A DNA stretch of 64,000 nucleotides from Pseudomonas frederiksbergensis (GTDB lineage Bacteria; Pseudomonadota; Gammaproteobacteria; Pseudomonadales; Pseudomonadaceae). A model generated the notes under the pieces. The model saw only the letters and a program-made list of their open reading frames with translations, made no database searches and was not told where the DNA came from. Each line of letters starts with the position of its first letter. Positions within the stretch are counted from its first letter, which is position 1. Shown one piece after another: positions 43,900 through 52,500 of the stretch. The position numbers and the translations under genes are program-made. Location of the stretch: the NCBI RefSeq assembly GCF_003732275.1, contig NZ_MOBM01000038.1, forward strand, positions 896,679 to 960,678. Direction: 5' to 3'.

Positions 43900-44521
43900 T
43901 CCGAGTTCCTCGCAGGCATTGACCGACTGATGCCGGTTCTAAATGTTTTATATGAAGCAGACGCCAATCGGTGTATTCCTGTCAGCGCTGTCAAGAATAG
44001 ACGCTAGCTGCAGTTTACGGATTGAGCAAGAATATTTTTTATAAGCTTATGACTGTTTTAACTGATTGATAAATAACGATTAAAACTGAAAATCACCAAA
44101 ATGGTGAGGCCTCTCACCATTTTGACGCACTTGACAGGTTCCAAAAATAGACGAGATTTTCTATGTGAAATCAGCCGCTTGTAGATGGTCTATGGTTGAG
44201 GCGCAGTCTTTCAAAAAAGATCGACGCACCAGATTGAGTCCTGACTGTTCGGACAACTTGCCTGACATTCGGCCTGAGTGGCATCGCAACTCACCGCGGA
44301 TTCAATAGTTGGATAAATAAAGCTGATCAATATCAGTTGGTTAGCGAAATTTTATGGCACTGCCCGATGCGTAAGCGGGGTACCCGGCACGTTTATTGAT
44401 GCCGCCGCTGACACCTTGGCCGGTCCGTAAAAGTTGTCAGTTTCTCCGGCCATCGTCCGGCTCGCGCGTCTCGCGCCAGCCCCTGATGAGCAAAAATAAT
44501 CAAAAGAACAGTGGAGCGGCC
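43900..44521. other. AT-rich divergent regulatory region of the pyrimidine cluster
   Basis: This 622-bp stretch is the most AT-rich non-coding segment outside the large island. It holds a perfect 12-bp inverted repeat (44097-44124), two copies of AATAGACG (around 43995 and 44147), a dyad TAGATGGTCTA near 44177 and several A/T runs. No ORF is convincing. It must contain the promoters for the dihydropyrimidinase and transporter genes. Confidence 0.7.
44097..44124. promoter_or_regulatory. Perfect 12-bp palindrome in the divergent pyrimidine promoter
   Basis: CAAAATGGTGAG, then GCCT, then CTCACCATTTTG. The arms pair exactly. With no T-run and a central position between divergent genes it looks like a dimer-binding operator rather than a terminator. 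It does not match the E. coli RutR site. Confidence 0.55.
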
Positions 44522-46006
44522 ATGCAACAGATCAGATCGCAAGTGACCGAGCGCGACGGCTTGTTTGAGCTAGAAGCCGGCAGCGATGTCCTTGACAGTC
44601 CCCGTTACAACCACGACATGGCACCAACCAAGGTGCATGAACGAACCTGGAACAAATGGCACATCACCGCGTTATGGGTCGGCATGGCGATCTGCGTGCC
44701 GACCTATACCCTCGGCGGCGTGCTCACCGCTTATTTCGGGCTGACCGTCGGCGAAGCGCTGCTGGCGATTCTGTTCGCCAACATTATCGTGCTGATTCCA
44801 CTGACCCTGAACGCCTTCCCCGGCACCAAGTACGGCATCCCATTCCCGGTGTTGCTGCGTTCGTCCTTCGGCATCCTCGGTTCCAACATTCCATGCCTGA
44901 TCCGTGCCCTGGTAGCGTGTGGCTGGTTCGGCATCCAGACCATGTTTGGCGGGTTGGCGATTCACCTGTTTCTCGGGTCGGTGTTCGATGACTGGAAAGC
45001 CCTCGGCGGCACCGGTGAAGTGATCGGCTTCATGGTGTTCTGGGCCTTGAACCTGTGGGTGGTGATTCGCGGCGCGGACTCGATCAAATGGCTGGAAACA
45101 CTGTCCGCACCGTTACTGGTACTGGTCGGCGTGGGGCTGCTGATGTGGGCGATGCCGAACGTATCGATGAGCGAATTGATGGCGATCCCGGCCAAGCGTC
45201 CGGAAGGGGCCAGCGTGGTCAGTTACTTTGCCGCCGGGCTGACCGCCATGGTTGGCTTCTGGGCCACCTTGTCGCTGAATATTCCGGACTTCAGTCGCTA
45301 CGCGAGAAGCCAGAAGGATCAGATTATCGGGCAGATTATCGGCTTGCCCCTGACCATGTTCCTGTTCGCCTCCCTCGGCGTGGTGATGACGGCCGCTTCG
45401 GTAAAACTGGTGGGCGTCACTGTTTCCGATCCGGTCACCCTGATCGGCCATATCCAGAGCCCGGTCTGGGTCGCCCTGGCCATGGCGCTGATCATCATCG
45501 CCACGTTGTCCACAAACACCGCGGCCAACATCGTTTCGCCGACCAACGACTTCCAGAACGTTGCGCCCAAGATCATCAACCGCACCAAAGCGGTGATCCT
45601 CACGGGGCTGGTCGGCTTGGCGCTGATGGCTCATGAATTGTTGAAAAAGCTGGGGCTGATCGTTTCGGATTTGAGCCTGGAGACGGTGTATTCCAACTGG
45701 TTGCTGGGCTATTCGAGTCTGTTGGGGCCGATCGCCGGGATCATGGTGGTGGACTATTTCCTGATCAAGAAACAGCAGCTGGATCTGGCGGGTCTCTACC
45801 GCGATGACGTTTACCCGGCGTGGCACTGGTTCGGTTTTATCGCGTTCGGCGTGCCGGTGGCATTGACGCTGCTGTCGCTGGGCAGCGATGCGTTCAGCTG
45901 GTTCTACAGCTACGGCTGGTTCACCGGCTCGGCCCTTGGTGGGCTGATTTATTACGGGTTGAGTGTGATGCGGCCGAGTCCTACTGCTGTGAAAACTGCG
46001 GTGTGA
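44522..46006 (+). CDS. NCS1-family nucleobase:cation symporter
   Basis: This 494-residue inner-membrane permease has about twelve hydrophobic segments. Family features are NKWHITALWVGMAICVPTYTLGGV, PGTKYGIPFPVLLRSSFGILGSNIPCLIRALVACGWFGIQT and SLNIPDFSRYARSQKDQIIGQIIGLP. Its place between dihydropyrimidinase and carbamoyl-alanine amidohydrolase genes points to uptake of uracil, thymine or a dihydropyrimidine. The start at 44522 has GTGGAG eight bases upstream; an in-frame ATG at 44486 is the alternative. Confidence 0.88.
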   Translation: MQQIRSQVTERDGLFELEAGSDVLDSPRYNHDMAPTKVHERTWNKWHITALWVGMAICVPTYTLGGVLTAYFGLTVGEALLAILFANIIVLIPLTLNAFPGTKYGIPFPVLLRSSFGILGSNIPCLIRALVACGWFGIQTMFGGLAIHLFLGSVFDDWKALGGTGEVIGFMVFWALNLWVVIRGADSIKWLETLSAPLLVLVGVGLLMWAMPNVSMSELMAIPAKRPEGASVVSYFAAGLTAMVGFWATLSLNIPDFSRYARSQKDQIIGQIIGLPLTMFLFASLGVVMTAASVKLVGVTVSDPVTLIGHIQSPVWVALAMALIIIATLSTNTAANIVSPTNDFQNVAPKIINRTKAVILTGLVGLALMAHELLKKLGLIVSDLSLETVYSNWLLGYSSLLGPIAGIMVVDYFLIKKQQLDLAGLYRDDVYPAWHWFGFIAFGVPVALTLLSLGSDAFSWFYSYGWFTGSALGGLIYYGLSVMRPSPTAVKTAV

Positions 46007-46017
46007 GGGATGGCCTC

Positions 46018-46182
46018 ATCGCGAGCAGGCTCGCTCCCACAGGGGAATGCATCTCAACTGTGGGAGCTGCCGAAGGCTGCGATCTTTTCGGGGCCGCCGG
46101 AGAGCAAGATCAAAAGATCGCAGCCTTCGGCAGCTCCTACAAGGGAATGCATTTCAACTGTGGGAGCGAGCCTGCTCGCGAT
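46018..46182. repeat. Composite repeat: REP arms enclosing a third-family inverted repeat
   Basis: Outer arms are GAGCAGGCTCGCTCCCAC (46024 on) and its inverse near 46160-46182. Nested inside (46059-46139) is a different inverted repeat with arms GGAGCTGCCGAAGGCTGCGA and its complement. It fills most of the gap between the transporter and amidohydrolase genes. Confidence 0.85.
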
Positions 46183-46247
46183 GGCGGCCTCACAATAACC
46201 ACAAATTTTCATGAAGAAACCTATAACAACTGCCTGAGGAGATCACC

Positions 46248-47531
46248 ATGAACGCTGCCATAGACGTTCTGCAGTCCACCCATCAGCACATCAACCGCGA
46301 CCGTCTGTGGCAGTCGCTCATGGACCTGGCCAAACTCGGTGCCACGGTCAAGGGCGGCGTCTGCCGACTGGCCCTGACCGACCTCGACCGCCAGGCCCGG
46401 GACATCTTCGTGAACTGGTGCGAGGAAGCCGGCTGCACCGTCAGTATCGACGCTGTCGGCAACATCTTCGCCCGCCGTCCGGGGCGCAACCCGAACCTGC
46501 CGCCGGTGATGACCGGCAGCCACATCGACACTCAACCCACCGGTGGCAAGTTCGACGGCTGCTTCGGCGTGCTGGCCGGGGTCGAAGTCTTGCGCACCCT
46601 CAATGACCTGGGCGTGGAAACCGAAGCGCCGCTGGAAGTGGTGGTCTGGACCAACGAAGAAGGCTCGCGCTTCGCCCCGTGCATGATGGGCTCCGGTGTG
46701 TTCGCGGAAAAATTCACCCTCGAAGAAACCCTGGCCAAGGTCGATGCCGAGGGCGTGACCGTCGGCGAAGCCCTGAATGCCATTGGCTATGCCGGCCCGC
46801 GCAAAGTCAGTGGCCACGCCGTCGGCGCCTATTTCGAAGCCCACATCGAGCAAGGCCCGATTCTTGAGGACGAGCGCAAAACCATCGGCGTGGTCATGGG
46901 CGCCCTCGGGCAGAAATGGTTCGACCTGAAATTGCGCGGCGTCGAAGCCCACGCCGGCCCGACACCAATGCACCTGCGCAAGGATGCTCTGGTCGGCGCC
47001 TCAGTGATCGTCGGCGCGGTCAATCGCGCCGCCCTCGGCCATCAACCCCACGCCTGCGGCACTGTCGGCTGCCTGCAAGCCTACCCCGGCTCACGCAATG
47101 TGATTCCCGGCGAAGTGCGCATGACCCTGGACTTCCGTCATCTGGAACCGGCGCGACTCGATTCAATGATCGCCGAAGTTCGCGAAGTCATCGAAACCAC
47201 CTGCGAAGAACACGGCCTGACCTTCGAATTGACTCCCACCGCCGACTTCCCGCCGCTTTACTTCGACAAGGGTTGCGTCGAAGCAGTACGCGGCGCCGCT
47301 CAAGGGTTGGGTTTGTCGCACATGGACATCGTCAGCGGGGCAGGGCACGACGCGATCTTCCTCGCCGAACTCGGCCCGGCGGGGATGATCTTCGTGCCCT
47401 GCGAAGGCGGCATCAGCCACAACGAAATCGAAAACGCCACGCCGGATGACCTCGCTGCCGGGTGTGCGGTGTTGTTGCGGGCGATGCTGGCGGCTTCGGA
47501 TGCGATTGCCAGCGGAGAACTTGCGGCCTGA
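46248..47531 (+). CDS. N-carbamoyl-beta-alanine amidohydrolase (Zn-dependent M20 family)
   Basis: This 427-residue amidohydrolase releases beta-alanine or beta-aminoisobutyrate, CO2 and ammonia, the last step of reductive pyrimidine breakdown. The metal motifs are MTGSHIDTQPTGGKFDG (His, Asp), TNEEGSRFAPCMMGSG (Glu-Glu), EAHIEQGPILE and the C-terminal GAGHDAIFLAELGPAGMIFVPCEGGISHNE. The dimerisation and substrate segment has GVEAHAGPTPMHLRKDAL. It follows the transporter gene in the same direction. Confidence 0.9.
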   Translation: MNAAIDVLQSTHQHINRDRLWQSLMDLAKLGATVKGGVCRLALTDLDRQARDIFVNWCEEAGCTVSIDAVGNIFARRPGRNPNLPPVMTGSHIDTQPTGGKFDGCFGVLAGVEVLRTLNDLGVETEAPLEVVVWTNEEGSRFAPCMMGSGVFAEKFTLEETLAKVDAEGVTVGEALNAIGYAGPRKVSGHAVGAYFEAHIEQGPILEDERKTIGVVMGALGQKWFDLKLRGVEAHAGPTPMHLRKDALVGASVIVGAVNRAALGHQPHACGTVGCLQAYPGSRNVIPGEVRMTLDFRHLEPARLDSMIAEVREVIETTCEEHGLTFELTPTADFPPLYFDKGCVEAVRGAAQGLGLSHMDIVSGAGHDAIFLAELGPAGMIFVPCEGGISHNEIENATPDDLAAGCAVLLRAMLAASDAIASGELAA

Positions 47532-47539
47532 AGATCAAA

Positions 47540-47630
47540 AGATCGCAGGCTTCGCCAGCTCCTGCATTGAGCCGTACACCCATGGATGTACGCGACCCCT
47601 GTAGGAGCTGCCGAAGGCTGCGATCTTTCG
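47540..47630. repeat. Third-family inverted repeat (GTAGGAGCTGCCGAAGGCTGCGATC)
   Basis: GATCGCAGGCTTCGCCAGCTC and, 60 bp on, GTAGGAGCTGCCGAAGGCTG form imperfect inverted arms directly after the amidohydrolase stop. Confidence 0.8.
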
Positions 47631-47718
47631 CTTTTATGCGTTAAAAAAAGTCCCCACGTCACAAACCCGAATCCTCAATCGTCATCCTGTTGAACCCCTC
47701 AATTAGCGGAGCAACACG

Positions 47719-48153
47719 ATGTCGTCCAACACCCAACCGGTCAATCTGCTGCAGTCCATTCCTCAGGTTTTCGAAAGCCTGACCCAAGTCCATGTCACCC
47801 TCGACAGCCATGACCTGGACCCGACCCTCAAACACCTGCTGCACCTGCGTGCCTCGCAGATCAACCAATGCGGTTTCTGCGTGAAGATGCACACCCGTGA
47901 GGCGCGTGAGGCCAATGAAACCAACGAGCGCCTGGACCGCCTGATCGTCTGGCGCCATGTCAGCGATTTCAGCGCTGCCGAACGCGCGGCGCTGGCTTGG
48001 ACCGAAGCCCTGACTGTGCTCGATGAAAAGACCGACTACGCCAGCCTGCGCGGGGACTTGCGCGAGCATTTCAACGATGCTCAGATCGGTGCCTTGACGG
48101 CCGAGATCGGCATGATCAACCTGTGGAACCGTTTGCAGGTGTCGAGGCACTGA
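47719..48153 (+). CDS. Carboxymuconolactone decarboxylase/AhpD-like protein
   Basis: This 144-residue all-helical protein of the CMD/AhpD family has a CxxC redox motif in INQCGFCVKMHTREAREANE (around residue 53). Members with this motif act as thiol peroxidase or alkylhydroperoxidase-like enzymes. It sits 3 nt before an ECF41 sigma factor gene. Linkage of CMD-family oxidoreductases with ECF41 sigma factors is a known conserved pairing, which suggests the sigma factor controls this gene. GGAG precedes the start by eight bases. Confidence 0.88.
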   Translation: MSSNTQPVNLLQSIPQVFESLTQVHVTLDSHDLDPTLKHLLHLRASQINQCGFCVKMHTREAREANETNERLDRLIVWRHVSDFSAAERAALAWTEALTVLDEKTDYASLRGDLREHFNDAQIGALTAEIGMINLWNRLQVSRH

Positions 48154-48156
48154 TTG

Positions 48157-49050
48157 ATGAACTCCGCTGAAAACGCCGCCGCTGTGTTCGAGCAGCGCCG
48201 GCCCTTTTTGCTCGGTCTGGCGTATCGCATTCTCGGCTCGCGCACCGAAGCCGAGGATGTGGTGCAAGAGTTGTTCATCAAGTGGCTGGAGGCCGACCGG
48301 GCCTCCATCACCACGCCAGCCGCCTGGCTCACCACCGCTTGCACCCGGCACTGCATCGACCTGTTGCGCTCGGCGCACAAGTCACGGGTCGATTACATCG
48401 GCACCTGGCTGCCGGAGCCGATTCACACCACCCATCAGCATTCACCCGAACACCTGCATGAACTGGCCTCGTCATTGTCCACCGCGTTCCTGCTCTTGCT
48501 GGAACGGCTGACCCCCAAGGAGCGCGCCGCGTACCTGCTCTACGAAATTTTCGATATGGATTACGCCCAAGTGGCGGAGGTTATCGGGGGCCAGGAAGCG
48601 GCTTGCCGCAAGTTGGTGTCCCGGGCCAAGGCCGGTCTGGGTAGCGGGCAAATCCGCTATCAACCCGAACCCGCGCGTCAGAACCAGTTGCTGAACGCCT
48701 TCCACAGCGCCATCGCCAGCGGCTCAACCGCGTCCCTGACCGCGCTGCTGGCCGAAGACGTCGAACTCTGCGCCGACGGCGGCGGCAAGGCCTCGGCCAT
48801 CCGCGAAACCCTGTTCGGCATCAACCGCGTGCTGGATTTCATTGGTCAGTCGCTGCACACCTACTGGCAGACGTACGAATGGCTGCCCACGCAAATCAAC
48901 GGCGCTCAAGGCGTGATCATCAAAGCCGACAGCGAACTCGTCGCATCGCTGAGTTTTGGTTTTGACGAAGCGGGGCGGGTGAACCGGATTTTCATCATGC
49001 GTAATCCGGATAAGTTGGTGGGGTTGCGAGATTTGTTGGATGTGCAGTAA
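48157..49050 (+). CDS. ECF41-type RNA polymerase sigma factor
   Basis: This 297-residue ECF sigma factor has region 2 (RPFLLGLAYRILGSRTEAEDVVQELFIKWL, about 13-42) and region 4 (LTPKERAAYLLYEIFDMDYAQVAEVIGGQEAACRKLVSRAK, about 118-158), then a SnoaL-like C-terminal extension (about 175-297) with the ECF41 hallmark NPDKL in FIMRNPDKLVGL. In ECF41 members the extension modulates activity in place of a separate anti-sigma factor. The start at 48157 (ATG) is preferred over a TTG three bases earlier. Confidence 0.9.
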   Translation: MNSAENAAAVFEQRRPFLLGLAYRILGSRTEAEDVVQELFIKWLEADRASITTPAAWLTTACTRHCIDLLRSAHKSRVDYIGTWLPEPIHTTHQHSPEHLHELASSLSTAFLLLLERLTPKERAAYLLYEIFDMDYAQVAEVIGGQEAACRKLVSRAKAGLGSGQIRYQPEPARQNQLLNAFHSAIASGSTASLTALLAEDVELCADGGGKASAIRETLFGINRVLDFIGQSLHTYWQTYEWLPTQINGAQGVIIKADSELVASLSFGFDEAGRVNRIFIMRNPDKLVGLRDLLDVQ

Positions 49051-49185
49051 CTCAGTGCGAGATTGTTGCCACCACACTCAGCGGTCCCGTTTATTTTGTT
49101 CAGAGCTCCTGACAATTCGGGCCGCAATTATCGAAAAATCCTGTTGCCATTGAGCGTTTCTACACGCGCCCTATGAGACTACAAG

Positions 49186-49208
49186 AAACGGCCTGCGGGC
49201 CGTTTTTT
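49186..49208 (+). terminator. Rho-independent terminator
   Basis: AAACGGCC, loop TGCG, GGCCGTTT, then TTT. The 8-bp stem and T-run lie 136 bp after the ECF41 gene. Confidence 0.85.
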
Positions 49209-49244
49209 GTTGGCTGGCGAAAACCTTCGGCCGGATGCTACTTC

Positions 49245-49290
49245 TGTGGCGAGGGGGCTTGCCCCCGCTCGACTGCGAAGCAGTCGCCTG
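49245..49290. repeat. Single second-family REP half (left border of the helicase island)
   Basis: GTGGCGAGGGGGCTTGCCCCC followed by GACTGCGAAGCAGTCG, with no inverted partner on the right. A full pair of the same family lies just beyond the far end of the helicase gene. Confidence 0.8.
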
Positions 49291-49526
49291 AGGGAGAGTG
49301 CGTACTGAATTGATGACTTCACTTTTAACTGGCCAAGGGGCCTACGCTTGCGAGCTTTCAGTGTTGATTCTTACGATAAATGCACAGCCTTAAGAGTAGG
49401 AGCTTTCGCAACTACACATATAGTAAAAAAAGCAGTTTCAAAATCCATGCATGTCGGTGAGTATGCCCACTATTTGTGCCTGTCTTTCAAAGTCGCGTCG
49501 TCGAGTTCACCACGGAGAAATGGTTT

Positions 49527-52500
49527 ATGACCATCAAGATCGAGGGAGTGATCGCCAATAAAATTGGCTTTGCTTCCCACCAGAATGCTGTGCCAGTCCT
49601 AAGGGAGCTGATGGTACACAATGACGGTGATGCAGATTATAACGATCTTGAGCTGGAGCTTGTGGCGGATCCTCCCTTCCTCGAAGGCAAGACGTGGCGG
49701 CTCGACCGGTTAAGCAAAGATTCGACGCTGCATATTTCAGAGCGCAATTTGACGCTGAATGCTGGCTATCTTGCAGACCTTGCGGAAAGCCTGACTGCAA
49801 CGTTGGTTCTGCGCCTCCGCTGCAAAGCAGAAATTCTCTACAGCCAGTCGTTCCCGATTGAGCTTCTAGCAAAAAACGAATGGGGCGGCGTGAACTCCAT
49901 GCCGGAGTTGCTTCCTGCGTTTTCCATGCCCAATGATCCGGCCGTTGATCGGATACTTAAGTCTGCTTCGGATGTTTTACGTCGCGCTGGTAAACCAGAT
50001 GGCATCAACGGATACGAAAGCAAATCCAGAACCCTAACGTGGGAACTGGCTTCCGCGATATGGTCGGCAGTCTGTGGTCTGAGATTAAGTTATGCATTAC
50101 CACCCGCAAGCTTTGAAACCCAAGGGCAAAAGGTCCGAACACCAGGGCTTATTCTGGAGGGTGGTGTCGCAACCTGCTTGGACACCGCATTGCTTTTTTC
50201 GGCAGCACTAGAACAGGCGGGGCTCAATGCTCTCTTGATACTGACCAAAGGCCACGCTTTTGTTGGTGTTTGGCTTCAACCACAAGAATTTTCCCAGCTC
50301 ATTACCGACGAAGCTTCTGCTGTACGAAAGCGTATTGACCTGAAAGAAGCCCTCGTATTTGAAACCACCCTTGCTACGCGGTTTCCTGTGCCGAGTTTCA
50401 GTCAGGCAGTAAGTACAGCAGAGCGGCAAATTAATGATGAAGATTTCATCATGGCCATTGATATACACCGGGCGCGTATGCAACGCATCCGACCTTTGGC
50501 AACGTCGATCTCTGGGCCAAAATCGGAAACTGTTCAAGATTCGGAAGCAACTCTAGAGGCGTTGGAAATTGCGCCTTCGCTACCTGGTTTCGACATTGAA
50601 ATTCTTACCGAAACCGATTCTCCGGCTGGGAAGCTAACCTTGTGGCAGCGCAAGCTTCTGGACCTGACTACTAGAAACCGCCTCTTGCACCTGCCTGATA
50701 GCGCAAAGGGCGTTCGCTTGATTTGCCCCGAGCCTGCTGAGTTGGAGGATCAACTGGCCAGTGGTAAACGCATCAGAATTGTTTCGGTACCCGATCTAGA
50801 AGCAGGCGGTAGAGACGCCGCTCTTTATGAACAGCAAAATCGTGAAAGTTTGCGCGATGAATATGCACGGAGCGCTCTGTCTCGAGGTGAAGTACTGGCC
50901 ACGCTGGAGAAAAGCAAACTTGAAGTAGCGCTGATAGAGCTTTATCGCAAAGCCCGGAGCGATCTTGATGAGGGCGGCGCTAACACGCTGTTTCTTGCTC
51001 TCGGCTTTCTAAAGTGGAAAAAGTCGGCAGACGATTCGAAGACCTATTCAGCTCCCCTGATTTTGTTACCGGTAAAGCTTGATCGAAAAAGTGCCTTGTC
51101 GGGTGTGACGATGACCCTGCTTGAGGATGAACCTCGCTTTAACCTGACATTGCTCGAGTTGCTTCGGCACGATTTCGAGTTGGTGATTCCAGGATTGGAA
51201 GGAGAGCTTCCGACCGATGAAAGCGGTATCGATGTAGCAGGTATCTGGAATACTGTCAGGCGTGCGATAAGGGATGTGCCGGGGTTTGAAGTCACTACGG
51301 AACTTGTGCTTGGGACTTTTTCCTTTGCAAAATACTTGATGTGGCAGGATCTGGCGGCCCGCTCAGAACAGCTTTTGAAAAGCCCCATGGTCAAGCACTT
51401 GCTCGAGAGGAGTGTTGGCGGTGAAGGTTATTCCACCTCAGGTGACTTTCCTCACCCCAATGAATTGGATAGGAAGGTCAATCCGGCTGATCTTTTTACA
51501 CCGTTACCGGCAGACTCCTCCCAATTAGCAGCCGTCGTTGCATCGGCCAGTGGTTGTGACTTTGTACTCGACGGACCTCCCGGCACCGGTAAATCTCAAA
51601 CCATTGCCAATATGATTGCGCACAACCTCGCCTTAGGGCGCAGAGTATTGTTTGTCGCTGAAAAGATGGCTGCTCTGGATGTGGTTTATCGTCGACTTGA
51701 AGAAAAAGGATTGGGCGAGTTCTGCCTTGAGCTCCACTCCAGCAAGACCTCGAAAGTGGAAGTGCTCAAACAACTCGAACGTGCATGGGACGTGCGTGAT
51801 GCTCTGACAGCAGACGAATGGACAGTTGAAACAGCGAAGCTGCATAAGCTGCGAAATCGACTAAATGAAGTTGTTGAGTTGTTGCATCGCCGTTCGCCCA
51901 ATGGATTGTCTGTGCATCAGGCTATCGGCCGGGTTGTGCGGGATGGAAATTCCTCGTTACCGCGTCTTGGATGGCCAGAAGGAACAACCCACGACGCGCA
52001 TACCTATGCTCTGCTGCGCGATATCGCTAGACGTCTTGACCTAAATAGTCAGGCCGCCCGAGAGCTTTCTGTCGGCTTTTCACTTTTGGCCCCTACGGAT
52101 TGGTCGAACGGGTGGCAGGAGGCGATTGTTGCTGCTGCCAGTGATTTGCCTAGTGCAATAGAACGACTTAAAGCCGCAAGCACCAGTTTGTTGAAGGCAA
52201 CGGACCTTCCACTTGCGGTCGCACATAGCGACGATATCGAGCAACTTGCGCAGTTCGTCGCTGTTCTGGTTGATGCACATGGTGTTGATCTTTCATTCGT
52301 TTTTACGCTGAATGTGAGCGCGAAGATAAGCGCCGCCAAAAAAGCCATTCAGCTACTAGCTGAATATCGAGAAATCGAACAATCGCTATCTCTGCGATAC
52401 GCACCAGAAGCTTGCCGCACCCTCAACCTTGAACAGCTCAAAAACGACTGGGAGGTAGCCAACGGTAAGTTCTGGATACTCGCTACTTTCGGCAAGAAGA

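Larger units (their letters stand above)
49051..49526. other. Non-coding stretch before the large helicase gene
   Basis: It contains a rho-independent terminator (49186-49208), half of a second-family REP (from 49245) and then about 200 bp of lower-GC sequence leading to the helicase start. A 60-codon frame at 49348-49530 has no ribosome site or family resemblance and is not called. Confidence 0.7.

Noticed and set aside
44350..44375. Possible sigma-54 promoter (TGGCACTGCCCGATGC)
   Set aside because: The GG-to-GC spacing is 11 instead of 10 and the downstream element is not TTGC-like.
49348..49530. Short plus-strand frame (60 codons) before the helicase gene
   Set aside because: No ribosome site, no protein-like pattern, and it overlaps the helicase start in another frame.
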